A DNA stretch of 64,000 bases from Deltaproteobacteria bacterium (GCA_015075075.1 JABTVA010000007.1:93115-157114), one strand, 5' to 3'. Shown: positions 34,189 through 43,850, numbered from the stretch's first letter. A program made the numbers and translations. Notes: generated by a model from the sequence alone, not told the origin.

Positions 34189-37100
34189 TCAGGCCTCCTG
34201 AGCGCTCTTTTTCCACGGGAGCCTTGCGGCCTTGAGGAATGCCGGGATTTTCAAGTCGTCGAAAACCGAGTAGGCGACCGGGACGACGACAAGGGTGACT
34301 ATGAGCGAAAGCATCTGCCCGCCGACTATAACGATTGCCATCGAAGCCCGGGCCGCGGAGCCGTCGCCCTTGCCAAAGGTTACGGGCAGCATGGCCGCGA
34401 CAATGGAAAGGGTCGTCATGAGAATGGGGCGGAGCCTTACCTTGTTGGCCTGCATCTGCGCCTCGAACTTGCCCATGCCGCGCGACCGGAGGGTATTGGT
34501 GTAGTCGACCTGCAGGATGCCGTTCTTCTTTACGACGCCTATGAGGATGAACATGCCCATGACGCTGTAGATATTGACCGTGCTTCCGGAGATTAAGAGG
34601 CTCAAAATGCCGAACGGTATGGCCAGGAAGATGGACGACATGATGCTCACCGGGTGCGTAAAGCTCTCGAACTGGGCCGCGAGCACCATGTAGATGAATA
34701 TTATGCTCAGGACGAATGCTATCATGAAGTTCTTGAATGCCTCGGCCATGAGCTTGCCCATTCCGAGAAAGGAGGTCGCGTACTCGGGCGACATCCTCAT
34801 CTCCTTCACCACCCTGTTGGAGTCCGCTACCGCCTCGCCGAGCGGCTTGTTATGCAGGTTGGATACTATCGTTATCTGCCTTCCCAGGGCGTAGCGGTCT
34901 ATCTGCCCGGGGCTTGAGCCGGGCCTCAGTTCGGCGACGTTGTCGAGGTTCACCAGCATGCCTCCCGAGCCGGGGACGGTAAGGGAATAAATAGAGCCCG
35001 CGTCCTTCCTCTTGTCCGCGGCTATCCGGAGCCTCACGTTATACTGCTCGTCCTTCTCCCTGAAAAGCGAGACCTTCTCGCCGCCTACCATGCTCCTCAG
35101 GCTCATTGCCACCGCCTCGACGCTCACGCCCAGGTCAGAGGCCTTCTGCCTGTCTATGTGCACCTGCAGCTCCGGGTGCTTGAGCGCCTGCCCCGTGTCA
35201 GTGTCCACGAACCCCGGAATGGCCTTGAGCCGGTTTATTATCTCTCCAGAGTATTCGTCGAGCTTGTCGAGCTCCGGGCCCCTGAGGACCATATTGAATG
35301 GCGTCGCCCTGAAACCGCCTCCGGAGACGAGGTTTATGTTCTGCACGCTCACCCTGAGCCCGTCCATATCGCCGAGAGCGCGCCTCGCCTCCTGCATTAG
35401 CTCCTTCTGGCTCCGCTCCCTCCCGTCGAGGGGCTTGAGGCCCACGTAGATTGAAGAATCGGTGACGTTCGTCCGGTACTGCCCGCGCACCCCGATGGTC
35501 GTGAACGTATGCTCGACCTCCGGTATGGCCCGTATCCTATCCTCGACCCCGGCGAGTATCTCGGAGCTTCTCTCCAGCGACGAGCCCGGCGGCGTCTCGA
35601 CTATGACCTCGAACTCGCTCATGTCGTCCTCGGCGAGGAACTCGAATTTGGAGAGCTTTGAGAGCGGCACGATCGAGACGAGTATGGCCAAGGCCGTCAC
35701 CATGACCACGGCCCTGTGCCGGAGGCACCAGGCGAGGAGCTTTAGATACGCCCCCTCCATCATGGAATATAGCTTCGAGTCCCTCGACGCGGCCTTGCTC
35801 CCGTTGACCTTGAGAAACCTCGACGAGAGCATGGGAGTGAGGGTCAGGGCCACAAGGAGCGATATCATTATGGCGAATGCGGCGGTCAGGCCGAAGCTCT
35901 TCCAGAAGAGCCCCACCGTCCCCTGCATGAAGGCGATGGGGAGGAATATGACTACGAGCGAAAGGGTCGTGGCCATGACCGGCAAGACTATCTCGCGCGT
36001 GCCCTCTATAGCCGCCTGGAGGGGGGGCTTACCCTCCTCCTCCATGTGCCTGAATATGTTCTCAAGGACGATTATGGCGTCGTCGATTACGATGCCCGTG
36101 CAGACGGTCAGGGCAAGGAGGGTCATGTTGTTGAGCGTGAACCCGAAATATTTCATTATGGTGAAGGTGGATATGAGCGAGGCCGGTATGGCTATGGCCG
36201 CTATGAGCGCGGCCCGCCAGTTGCGGATGAATATGAGTATTATGACGCTCGCCAGCAGGCCTCCGAGGACGAGGTGTTCCTCGACCTGGCTTATGGCCTT
36301 CTTGATGAACCTGGACTGGTCAATGACGACCTGCATCTTTATGTCAGCCGGCAGGGCAGCCTCGATTTCCAGTATCTTCTCCTTTACCCTGTCTATGACC
36401 TCGACCGTGTTTGTCCCGGACTGCTTCCGTACGAGGAGCGATACCGCGCTCTTGCCGTCGAGCCTTGAGATGGTCCTCGGCTCCTCTTCGGTGTCGAGCA
36501 CCCGCGCGATGTCCCTTACGCGGACGGGCGCGCCCTTCCTGTCCGCGACTATGAGGTCCTCGAAATCGCCGACCGTTCCCATCCGCCCCATAGTCCGGAG
36601 GCCCTGCTCCGTGGACTCCCAGGTGAGCCTGCCGCCGGGCACCTCCACGTTCTGCCGCCTTATGGCCGCGCCCACCTCGGATATGGAGAGGCCGTAGGCC
36701 GTGAGCCTGTCCGGGTCCACGACTACCTGTATCTCGCGGCTCCTGTCGCCGACGAGGGTAATCGCGCCGACGTTCTTGACGGACTCGAGCTGGCGCTTTA
36801 TCTTCTTATCCGCTATCTCGGTGACCTCTCTCGCGGAGCGCTGCCCGGAGACGACTATCGAGATTATGGGGGCCGAATCCGGGTCGAATTTTTCTATCAA
36901 GGGCGGCTCGGTCCCCGGCGGCAGCTGCGAGAGCATGCCTGAGACCCTGTCCCTCACCTCGTTAGCCGCGATATCGATGTCCTTCTCCAGTATGAACGTC
37001 GCGAAGACCTGCGACTGCCCTTCTATGGTGGTCGAGCGGAGCTCGTCCATGCCGCTTATGGTATTCACGGCCTCTTCGATGGGCTTGGTTATCTGGCTCT

Positions 37101-37278
37101 CTATCTCCTCGGGGCTCGCGCCTTCGAGCCTGGTCGTGACCGTAACAGTCGGCAGCTCGACCTTGGGGAAGAGGTCGAGCCCGAGGTCGCGGTAAGAGGC
37201 GAGCCCCATGACCACCAGGCTCAATATGAGCATGGTGGCGAAGACCGGCCTTTTTATGCATATCTCGTATATCCGCAT
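34189..37278 (-). CDS. RND efflux transporter permease (AcrB-like)
   Basis: 1029 residues, twelve membrane helices with two large periplasmic loops. The proton-relay Asp pair is present in TGIVIDDAIIVLENI. The N-terminus RPVFATMLILSLVVMGLASY and PKVELPTVTVTTRLEGASPE are typical of the HAE1/Mdt group. Exports drugs or other amphiphiles with the adaptor and TolC-like protein encoded directly upstream. Second copy of the duplicated core ends in YSVFDDLKIPAFL. Last core gene of the TetR-TolC-adaptor-RND operon. Confidence 0.95.
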   Translation of the reverse strand: MRIYEICIKRPVFATMLILSLVVMGLASYRDLGLDLFPKVELPTVTVTTRLEGASPEEIESQITKPIEEAVNTISGMDELRSTTIEGQSQVFATFILEKDIDIAANEVRDRVSGMLSQLPPGTEPPLIEKFDPDSAPIISIVVSGQRSAREVTEIADKKIKRQLESVKNVGAITLVGDRSREIQVVVDPDRLTAYGLSISEVGAAIRRQNVEVPGGRLTWESTEQGLRTMGRMGTVGDFEDLIVADRKGAPVRVRDIARVLDTEEEPRTISRLDGKSAVSLLVRKQSGTNTVEVIDRVKEKILEIEAALPADIKMQVVIDQSRFIKKAISQVEEHLVLGGLLASVIILIFIRNWRAALIAAIAIPASLISTFTIMKYFGFTLNNMTLLALTVCTGIVIDDAIIVLENIFRHMEEEGKPPLQAAIEGTREIVLPVMATTLSLVVIFLPIAFMQGTVGLFWKSFGLTAAFAIMISLLVALTLTPMLSSRFLKVNGSKAASRDSKLYSMMEGAYLKLLAWCLRHRAVVMVTALAILVSIVPLSKLSKFEFLAEDDMSEFEVIVETPPGSSLERSSEILAGVEDRIRAIPEVEHTFTTIGVRGQYRTNVTDSSIYVGLKPLDGRERSQKELMQEARRALGDMDGLRVSVQNINLVSGGGFRATPFNMVLRGPELDKLDEYSGEIINRLKAIPGFVDTDTGQALKHPELQVHIDRQKASDLGVSVEAVAMSLRSMVGGEKVSLFREKDEQYNVRLRIAADKRKDAGSIYSLTVPGSGGMLVNLDNVAELRPGSSPGQIDRYALGRQITIVSNLHNKPLGEAVADSNRVVKEMRMSPEYATSFLGMGKLMAEAFKNFMIAFVLSIIFIYMVLAAQFESFTHPVSIMSSIFLAIPFGILSLLISGSTVNIYSVMGMFILIGVVKKNGILQVDYTNTLRSRGMGKFEAQMQANKVRLRPILMTTLSIVAAMLPVTFGKGDGSAARASMAIVIVGGQMLSLIVTLVVVPVAYSVFDDLKIPAFLKAARLPWKKSAQEA

Positions 37279-37281
37279 CGT

Positions 37282-38427
37282 CTATTCCTTTACCTCGACC
37301 TCTGCGCCGTCAAATAGGCCCGGGAGGTTCGATGTGGCGACCTTGCGGCCAGGGGCGATATCCTGCCCCTTTATCTCCACCATCCCGTTGTCCTCCGTTC
37401 CGATGCTGACCGTCCGCTCCATAGCCTTCCCGTCCTCGACAAGGAAGACCTTGTTTACACCGATAAAGGAGTAGACCGCACCCTTAGGAGCGAATGCCAC
37501 GCCGGGTTCCCTGCCGGTAGAGATGATGGACCTGGCGAAAAAGCCGGGCTTGAGCTCGCCGCCGGGATTTGGAAGGGAGGCCTCGACCTCGAGGGTGCGC
37601 GTCTTCGCGTCGACCGACGGGCTCACTCGCGTTACCCTGCCGTTGAAGGCCCTGTCCCTGTACGCCTCGACGGATATCCTTACCGTCTGGCCGGGCTTTA
37701 CAATCGGGGCGCTCGTCTCCGATACCGTGCCCCTGAATTTGAGGGTTGCCGTTGAGACTATCGTAAAGGCCTCGGCCTTGTCGTTTATGTACTCTCCTTC
37801 GGATATGGCGCGCTTTGCTACCTCCCCGTCCATAGGCGACCTTATGGCGGTGTCGGCAAGCCGCTTCTCTGCAAGCCGGAGCCTCGCCGAAGCCTCATCT
37901 GATGCGGCCTCGGCCTGATGGAACTGGGCGGAAGCCACGTCAAGGCGCGTCCTCATGTCGTCGTACTGAGCGGCGGAGACCATCTCCCTTTTGAAAAGCT
38001 CCTCGTACCTGCCGTGATTGGTCCTGGCCTCATCGAGCCTTGCCCGCTCGCGAAGAAGGGCCTTCAGGCTCGTCTGGTGGGCCGCCCTTGCCTGGTCGAG
38101 TAGAAGGGCGGCCTCGGTCCGGTCGAGAAGGGCGAGCATATCGCCTTTCCTGACCCGGTCGCCCAGGTCGGCCCTTATCTCGACCACCTTTCCGGGAGCC
38201 TCGGCGGATACGACCGTCTCGTCCCACCCGGAAAGCGTGCCCGTAGCCACGACCGTCCTTTCGATTGTCCTGGCCTCTATGGTGCCGGAGCTTATCTTTA
38301 CGGCCTCGGCTTTCTTTTGCGGTCCGTCCTGGGCCTGGCCTTTAGGTGCCTCCCTGCCGGAGCAGCCCTGCAGGGAAAAGGCCGCGATTGCCGCTGCAAT
38401 AACAAAGAATCTCAAACGGAAACTCAT
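37282..38427 (-). CDS. RND efflux periplasmic adaptor (membrane fusion protein)
   Basis: 381 residues. Lipoprotein signal with lipobox (FSLQGCSG). Order: lipoyl half (GTLSGWDETVVSAEAPGKVV), coiled-coil hairpin (about 100-200), second lipoyl half (SPMDGEVAKRAISEGEYI), beta-barrel and membrane-proximal domain. Bridges the inner-membrane pump to the outer-membrane channel. Three bases separate it from the pump gene. Confidence 0.95.
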   Translation of the reverse strand: MSFRLRFFVIAAAIAAFSLQGCSGREAPKGQAQDGPQKKAEAVKISSGTIEARTIERTVVATGTLSGWDETVVSAEAPGKVVEIRADLGDRVRKGDMLALLDRTEAALLLDQARAAHQTSLKALLRERARLDEARTNHGRYEELFKREMVSAAQYDDMRTRLDVASAQFHQAEAASDEASARLRLAEKRLADTAIRSPMDGEVAKRAISEGEYINDKAEAFTIVSTATLKFRGTVSETSAPIVKPGQTVRISVEAYRDRAFNGRVTRVSPSVDAKTRTLEVEASLPNPGGELKPGFFARSIISTGREPGVAFAPKGAVYSFIGVNKVFLVEDGKAMERTVSIGTEDNGMVEIKGQDIAPGRKVATSNLPGLFDGAEVEVKE

Positions 38428-38477
38428 AATGTAAATCCCCCGAAAAAATTTATGGGCATGCCAGAAGCCTCCCCGGA

Positions 38478-39806
38478 TTATCTGGCGGCCCCTTCAATAA
38501 GGGTGCCGGTCAGATATTTCAAATCCATCTTCGCGAGCTCAAGGTCGTAGACGGCGTTCGCGAGGGAGCTCTGGGCCGTTACGAGCGTATTTTCGGAGTC
38601 GATGACGTCGAGCGTCGTAGCGACCCCGAACCTGAACTGCTCGAAGACCATCTTGTAGTCCTCCTCGGCAAAGGCGAGCTGCCGCCTGAACGACTCCGTA
38701 AGGGCCTCGATGGCCTTTATGTTATTGAGCGCCTCGGTTATCTGGACCTCGATATCGCGGCGCAGCCCCAGCCTCCTCAACTCGGCCTCCCGGAGGCGGC
38801 TTCGCGCCTCAGAAAGCTCGGCCTTCCTGAGAAAGCCCTCGAAGAGCGGGTACGTCAGCCTCAGGGTCGCGGACGCGCTATCCTCCTGGAAAAAGGTCGT
38901 GGCAGGCTCCTGCTCACGCCAGAGGAGGAGCCCCTCGAGCCTCAAGGACGGCTTGAAGCCGGCGCGCGCTATGGTTATGCCCTCGCCCGCCGCCCTCTCC
39001 TCGAGTAGCCTCTGCGAGTAATCGGCCCTTTCACCCAGCGCCGTCTCTACGAGCGCGGAAGCGCTCCGCTCCTCCGCTGGAAGGCGCGGAGGCTCGACGA
39101 CTTTCAAGGAAACGCCCTCAAGTCCGGTGACCCGCCTGAGGAGCGCCGTCGCGTTAAGGAGGCCGTTCCTCGACCTTATGAGCTCGGCCTCTGCGCCCGC
39201 CCTCTCGGCCTCGGCCCGGAGCACCGCCGACCTCGTCACGTCCCCGACCCTGAGCCTTGCCTCCGCGACCTCAAGCCTCTCCTCGGCGCGCCTCAATGCC
39301 GCGGACTTTATCTCCACGTCCTTCTCTGCCTTGAGCACGCCGTAGTAGTGGTAGGACGTCTCGCGGACAATGTCCTCACTTGCCCCTTCGACCCCCTCGA
39401 CCCTGCTCTGTATCTGGAGGCGCGCCTGCCTCCTGGTCGCCCATTCCCTGCCGCCGGAGTAGAGGGGCTGCGTAAGCCTGAGCTCGGCTGATGTGCTTTC
39501 CCTCGGCTGTATGATGAAGCTGTCGGTCCCCTTCTCCTCGGTATATCTCGTATAGCTCCCCTCGGCCGTTACGTTGGGGAGTATCCTGGAAGTGGCCTTC
39601 CGGAGGTCGGCCCTGGCCTGCGCCACGCCCTCTCCGGCTATGGCGACCCGCTCGTGGTTCTCGATCGCGAGCCTCCGGGCCTCATCGAGGGTCAGGGTCC
39701 TTTCCTCTGCATTTGCGGGTGCCAGAGAGACAAGGAAAAAAAATACGGCTGTTAGCAGGGCCGCGTATAAGCGGCCCGGACCTGCCGGCTTAACGCTCAA
39801 AGCCAT
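38478..39806 (-). CDS. TolC family outer-membrane efflux protein
   Basis: 442 residues with signal peptide (LLTAVFFFLVSLAPANAEE). Two OEP repeats: TLDEARRLAIENHERVAIAG and a later GITIARAGFKPSLRLEG; long helices with heptads and the C-terminal FRFGVATTLDVIDSENTLV. Forms the trimeric exit duct for the pump encoded downstream. Three bases after the TetR gene, so probably co-transcribed with it. Confidence 0.95.
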   Translation of the reverse strand: MALSVKPAGPGRLYAALLTAVFFFLVSLAPANAEERTLTLDEARRLAIENHERVAIAGEGVAQARADLRKATSRILPNVTAEGSYTRYTEEKGTDSFIIQPRESTSAELRLTQPLYSGGREWATRRQARLQIQSRVEGVEGASEDIVRETSYHYYGVLKAEKDVEIKSAALRRAEERLEVAEARLRVGDVTRSAVLRAEAERAGAEAELIRSRNGLLNATALLRRVTGLEGVSLKVVEPPRLPAEERSASALVETALGERADYSQRLLEERAAGEGITIARAGFKPSLRLEGLLLWREQEPATTFFQEDSASATLRLTYPLFEGFLRKAELSEARSRLREAELRRLGLRRDIEVQITEALNNIKAIEALTESFRRQLAFAEEDYKMVFEQFRFGVATTLDVIDSENTLVTAQSSLANAVYDLELAKMDLKYLTGTLIEGAAR

Positions 39807-39809
39807 TGG

Positions 39810-40460
39810 CTACCTCCTCCTCATGCCGTTCAGGAATATGTCAACAAAGGCCTCGACAACCTTCCGCTCCGGCCTCGAAAAGAACCTTTTGGCCCCGTAC
39901 AGCTCCTGCGCGATGCTGTAATGCTCGACCATGCCGATAAAGGCCCTTGCGGCGAGCCCCGGGTCGACCTTCCTCATTTCGCCCGTTTTTATGAGCGACT
40001 GTATGTGCGATTCGAGGAAGCCCAGGAACTCGAGCCCCCGCGTGTTTATGAAAAGCTCTGAAAGGGACTGCCGCTCGAGCGCGCTGTACATGAGGAGGCG
40101 GAGGAACGAGGAGTCGCGCCTGTGCTCCTCAAGGAGAAAAGAGGCTATTATGACGAACACTTCCCTTCCCTCCTTCCCCTTGAGCATGGAAAGCAGGCGC
40201 GGCTCGCCCCCGGGGTTTGAGCACCTTGAGTCGATTATCGCCTTGTAGAGGTCCTCTTTTCTTGAGAAGTGCTTGTAGATGACCGCCTCGCTAATGCCGG
40301 CCTTTCCGGCTATCTCGCGGGTGGTCGCCCCCTTGAACCCTTCCCTCGCGAAGAGGTCTGTCGCGACGCGGACGATCTGCGCCTTCCGCTCCTCCCCGCT
40401 CATCCTCTTCCTCCGGGGCACAGTCGGTTGTTTTGCGGGACGGCCGGACAGACGCTTCAT
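39810..40460 (-). CDS. TetR/AcrR family repressor of the efflux operon
   Basis: 216 residues. N-terminal HTH: QIVRVATDLFAREGFKGATT, REIAGKAGISEAVIYKHFSR; the C-terminal ligand-binding domain is variable. First gene of the efflux operon, with a palindromic operator (40474-40493) just upstream. A basic N-terminal extension (RLSGRPAKQPTVPRRKRM) precedes the domain. Probably represses the operon until an efflux substrate binds. Confidence 0.93.
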   Translation of the reverse strand: MKRLSGRPAKQPTVPRRKRMSGEERKAQIVRVATDLFAREGFKGATTREIAGKAGISEAVIYKHFSRKEDLYKAIIDSRCSNPGGEPRLLSMLKGKEGREVFVIIASFLLEEHRRDSSFLRLLMYSALERQSLSELFINTRGLEFLGFLESHIQSLIKTGEMRKVDPGLAARAFIGMVEHYSIAQELYGAKRFFSRPERKVVEAFVDIFLNGMRRR

Positions 40461-40473
40461 TTCGCACGCTCCT

Positions 40474-40493
40474 AAGTAAGTGAGTGCTTACTA
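40474..40493. promoter_or_regulatory. Operator palindrome upstream of tetR
   Basis: AGTAAG-N6-CTTACT, extended to TAAGTAAG...CTTACTAT, 14 bp before the TetR start. Typical length and position for a TetR-family autoregulatory site. Confidence 0.65.
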
Positions 40494-40547
40494 TACTCCG
40501 TGTATTGCAGGTTGTCAAGGGCGCAGGAAAAAAAAACAAGAAGGCAG

Positions 40548-40576
40548 TTGACACCTGCAACTAAGTTGCATTACAC
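40548..40576 (+). promoter_or_regulatory. Promoter with Fur-family operator for the zur-znu operon
   Basis: TTGACA (-35), 17-base spacer and TTACAC (weak -10), ten bases before the start codon. The spacer contains the palindrome TGCAAC-TAA-GTTGCA (40556-40570), well placed for repression by the Fur-family protein encoded directly downstream. Confidence 0.65.
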
Positions 40577-40585
40577 TCTTCCATT

Positions 40586-41014
40586 ATGGATACGGAACTG
40601 GACCGCATACTTTCGGAGATAACAGGCCGGGGGTTCAGGCTCACCCGCGTGAGGAGGGCCGTAGTCGAGGTATTCCTCCAGCGCGGCCTCCCCCTTTCCG
40701 CCGCCGACGTAATCGCGGCCCTGCGCCCCGGGAACTCGTCCATAAACAAGACCACCATCTACAGGGAGCTCGCCTTCCTCGAGGAGCGCGGCATCATAAA
40801 GGAGATACGGTTCCTGCACGAGAGGGTCAAGAGGTACGAGCTTGCTGGCGGCGAGCACCACCATCACCTGATATGCGTGAAGTGCAGGAAGGTGGAGGAC
40901 ATAGTCCTTGAGGGCGACCTGGAAGAGGAGGAGCAACGGATACTCGAATCGACCGGGTTCAGGGTACTGAACCATTCTCTTGAATTCGTAGGCTTATGCC
41001 AGGGGTGCAGGTGA
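40586..41014 (+). CDS. Fur-family regulator, Zur-like
   Basis: 142 residues. Winged helix (FRLTRVRRAVVEVFLQRGLP; INKTTIYRELAFLEERGI), metal-binding HHHHLICVKC and C-terminal CQGC for the structural zinc site. First gene of an operon with a zinc-type ABC importer, therefore most likely a zinc-responsive repressor rather than Fur or PerR. Four bases before znuA, with coupled translation. The start is ATG 40586; the operator lies in its promoter. Confidence 0.88.
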   Translation: MDTELDRILSEITGRGFRLTRVRRAVVEVFLQRGLPLSAADVIAALRPGNSSINKTTIYRELAFLEERGIIKEIRFLHERVKRYELAGGEHHHHLICVKCRKVEDIVLEGDLEEEEQRILESTGFRVLNHSLEFVGLCQGCR

Positions 41015-41018
41015 ACAA

Positions 41019-42002
41019 ATGATCAGGAACATAATCTTTTTTGCGCTTATATTCGTCATTGCGGCGGTCGGGGCCTTCTTGCTGCACTTAAGGCGCGAGG
41101 CCCCAGTCGGTGAAGACGGGAGGATAAGGGCCGCCGCGAGCATCTATCCCCTGGCCCACTTCCTTGAGGAGACCGGCGGGGACATGGTGGCGGTCCGTAC
41201 CATCACCCCGGCAGGCGTGGATGCCCACGATTTCGAGCCCACGCCCAGGGACATAAAGAACGCGATGGACTCGGCCCTCTTCATATACATGGGCGGCGGG
41301 TTCGATGCCTGGGCGGAGAGGATCTCCCCCTCCGTAAGGGAGTCAGGTGTCTTGACAGTCGAAGTAGCAGAGCGCCTTGAAATGGAGACTGAAGCCGCCA
41401 GCGAGGACGACCACGACGGCGAGGAGCGCGGGGCGCACGAGGACGGAGAAGAACACGATGGCCACGACCACGGCCCCTTTGACCCGCATGTCTGGCTCGA
41501 CCCTGTCATGGCAACAAGGCTCGTGGATATCATGAGGGAGAGCCTGGCCGCAATAAACCCGAAAAACGGGCAGTACTACGGGGAAAGGGCCGCCGCGTAC
41601 ACGGAGGAGCTATTGCGGCTCGACGAGGAATTCAAGGCGGGGCTCAAGGACTGCGCCCTCAGGGCGATCGTGGTATCGCATGACGCATACGGCTATCTTG
41701 GAAAGAGGTATAATCTGGACATCATCCCGGCGACAGGGGTGTTTTCAGGTGAGGAGCCCTCGCCGAGGCGCATAGCCGAAATATCGAGAGCAATGAAAGA
41801 CAGGGGCATCAGACACGTCTTCACCGAGCCCTTCGGGAGCCCGAGGATTGCCGAGGTCATAGCAAGGGAGACCGGGGCCGAGATACTCGTCCTGAACCCC
41901 GTTGAAGGGCTTACGAGGAAAGAGGCAGAGGCCGGCATCGGCTACCTGTCCATAATGAGAGAAAACCTCGACAACCTGAGGAAAGCCCTCGACTGCAAAT
42001 GA
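41019..42002 (+). CDS. znuA: Zinc ABC transporter substrate-binding protein
   Basis: 327 residues. N-terminal signal anchor (IIFFALIFVIAAVGAFLLHL). Cluster A-I binding protein with the His/Asp-rich flexible loop (about 130-150: EHDGHDHGPFDPHVWLDP) typical of zinc binders. Metal ligands: His of VDAHDFEPT, His of DPHVWLD, His of VVSHDAYGYL and Glu/Asp near FTEPFGSP. Captures Zn (possibly Mn) in the periplasm for ZnuCB. Confidence 0.92.
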   Translation: MIRNIIFFALIFVIAAVGAFLLHLRREAPVGEDGRIRAAASIYPLAHFLEETGGDMVAVRTITPAGVDAHDFEPTPRDIKNAMDSALFIYMGGGFDAWAERISPSVRESGVLTVEVAERLEMETEAASEDDHDGEERGAHEDGEEHDGHDHGPFDPHVWLDPVMATRLVDIMRESLAAINPKNGQYYGERAAAYTEELLRLDEEFKAGLKDCALRAIVVSHDAYGYLGKRYNLDIIPATGVFSGEEPSPRRIAEISRAMKDRGIRHVFTEPFGSPRIAEVIARETGAEILVLNPVEGLTRKEAEAGIGYLSIMRENLDNLRKALDCK

Positions 42003-42748
42003 CAAAAAAGAACTGCATAGATGTAAGGGATGTGTCGATGAGCTTCAACGGCACGAACGTCCTCGAAAGCATAACCTTCAGCGTCGAGGAAGGCGAGTAC
42101 CTGGGCATTATCGGGCCGAACGGCGGCGGGAAGACGACCCTTTTCAAGATAATACTGGGGCTTCTGAGCCCAACAAACGGTGAGGTGCGCATCTACGGCG
42201 AGCCGGTCCAGAGGTTCACGAACCGCCATCTCATAGGATATGTGCCCCAGAGGGTGATATCCGAGACATACTTCCCGGCAACCGTCGAGGAGATAGTCCG
42301 TAGCGGCAGGACCGCCCGCATGGGGCTTCTCAAATGGCTCTCCCGGGAGGACAGGAAGGCCGTTGAGAAGGCCATGGAGATAACCGACGTGACCGCCGTT
42401 AGGGGCAGGCTCATCGGGCACCTCTCGGGCGGTGAGCGCCAGAGGGTCTTCATTGCCCGGGCCCTTGCGAGCGAGCCGAGGATCCTGATACTCGACGAGC
42501 CGGACGTGGGCGTGGACGTGACCTCGCAGGAGAAGTTCTACGCCTTCATAGAGGACCTGAACTCGAAACTCGGGATAACCGTGCTCCTCATATCGCACGA
42601 CATCGACGTGGTGGCCCACCAGGTGAAATCGGTCCTCTGCCTGAATAAGAGGCTCGTCTGCCACGGCTCGCCGAAGAAGTTCATCAGCGAGGAATACATG
42701 CAGGAGCTTTACGGGAAGAAGGTCAAGTTCATACTGCACGGCCATTAG
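41999..42748 (+). CDS. znuC: Zinc ABC transporter ATP-binding protein
   Basis: 249 residues. Walker A GPNGGGKTT, Q-loop YVPQR, signature LSGGERQRV, Walker B ILILDEPDVGVD and H-loop LLISHDID. Start overlaps znuA by four bases (ATGA). Energises the importer. The permease gene follows only after a 300-bp repeat insertion. Confidence 0.95.
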   Translation: MTKKNCIDVRDVSMSFNGTNVLESITFSVEEGEYLGIIGPNGGGKTTLFKIILGLLSPTNGEVRIYGEPVQRFTNRHLIGYVPQRVISETYFPATVEEIVRSGRTARMGLLKWLSREDRKAVEKAMEITDVTAVRGRLIGHLSGGERQRVFIARALASEPRILILDEPDVGVDVTSQEKFYAFIEDLNSKLGITVLLISHDIDVVAHQVKSVLCLNKRLVCHGSPKKFISEEYMQELYGKKVKFILHGH

Positions 42749-43008
42749 CAGGCTGCTGAAAAAACCCCGAGAGCTGTCATTCTGAGGAGCCGGATACGAA
42801 TAATTTCGCAATTTATTTTTATTGTCACCTGAGATTCTTCGCGTCGCTCAGAATGACAGGATAGGGACCTCTGATTAATTCATATGTTCGTCATTGCGAG
42901 CGAAGCGAAGCAATCTTATCTTTTGAAAGATCAGGCGATTCGAGATTGCTTCGGAGCTAAACTCCTAAGCAATGACAACCGAAAACGGAATTAATCAGAC
43001 CTTCCATA
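42749..43008. repeat. Repeat cluster (family C fragment, D-related and D copies) inside the znu operon
   Basis: 42749-42767 is a half copy of family C (CAGGCTGCTGAAAAAACC). 42774-42862 is an inverted repeat with TGTCATTCTGAGG / CTCAGAATGACAGG. 42867-43008 is a full family D copy with ends GGGACCTCTGATTAATTC and GAATTAATCAGACCTTCC and internal CGTCATTGCGAGCGAAGC. Together they fill the gap between znuC and znuB. Confidence 0.7.
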
Positions 43009-43048
43009 AAATAATTTTCAGGCAACTTGTAAAACCAGGGACTTAATA

Positions 43049-43849
43049 ATGCCGGAAATTTTCGAGCTTGAGTTCATGCGGAGGGCGTTTGCTGCGGGGA
43101 TTCTCATATCCGTTATCGTCCCGCTTATCGGGGTGTTCCTGGTCGTCCGGCGCTACTCCCTTATGGCGGACACGCTCGCGCACGTCTCTCTCGTGGGTGT
43201 CGCCGCCGGCATACTGACAAACTCGCACCCGGTAGTGTCGGCTGTCGCGGCCTCGACGCTTGCGGCGGTGGCCATAGAGAGGCTAAGGGGCGTAAAATCG
43301 CTTTTCGCGGAATCGGTGCTGGCGATCTTCCTCTCGGGAAGCCTCGCCGTGGCCGTCGTCATCATAAGCCTCGCGAGGGGCCTGAACGTGGACCTCCTGA
43401 GCTACCTCTTCGGGAGCATCTCGACCATCAGCCCCGTGGACCTATACATGCTCGCGGCAGTCTTCGTGGCCGTCATACTCGCCATAACGCTCCTCTATAA
43501 GGAGTTCTTCCTCGTGTCCTTCGACGAGGAGTTCGCCGAGGCCGGCGGGGTGAGGGCCAGGAACCTTAATCTCCTCATAGTGGTCCTGGCCGCCGTCACG
43601 ATCTCGCTTTCCATGAGGATCGTCGGTATACTCCTCATAGGCGCGCTCATGGTCATTCCGGTCGTGAGCGCAAAGCAGTTCAGCCTGAGCTTCAGGAACA
43701 CCATCTTCCTCTCGATATTCTTCTCTTTACTCTCCGTCGTCTCGGGGCTCACGCTCTCGTACTACCTCGATCTCGCGAGCGGCGGCACCATTGTCCTCGT
43801 GGCGCTCATAATCTTCCTTCTGGCCTTTATCATCAAGAAGCCGGAATAA
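43049..43849 (+). CDS. znuB: Zinc ABC transporter permease
   Basis: 266 residues with about eight membrane helices. Typical ABC-3 permease: RRAFAAGILISVIVPLIGVF, then SLMADTLAHVSLVGVAAG (coupling helix) and ADTL/EEFAEAGGVRARN. Channel part of the importer with znuA and znuC upstream. Separated from znuC by 300 bp of repeats, so it may need its own promoter or read-through. Confidence 0.94.
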   Translation: MPEIFELEFMRRAFAAGILISVIVPLIGVFLVVRRYSLMADTLAHVSLVGVAAGILTNSHPVVSAVAASTLAAVAIERLRGVKSLFAESVLAIFLSGSLAVAVVIISLARGLNVDLLSYLFGSISTISPVDLYMLAAVFVAVILAITLLYKEFFLVSFDEEFAEAGGVRARNLNLLIVVLAAVTISLSMRIVGILLIGALMVIPVVSAKQFSLSFRNTIFLSIFFSLLSVVSGLTLSYYLDLASGGTIVLVALIIFLLAFIIKKPE

Positions 43850-43850
43850 G

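Noticed and set aside
35462..36697. 411-codon open frame antisense to the RND pump
   Set aside because: Shadow frame; low-complexity Ser/Thr/Met-rich translation, no ribosome site.
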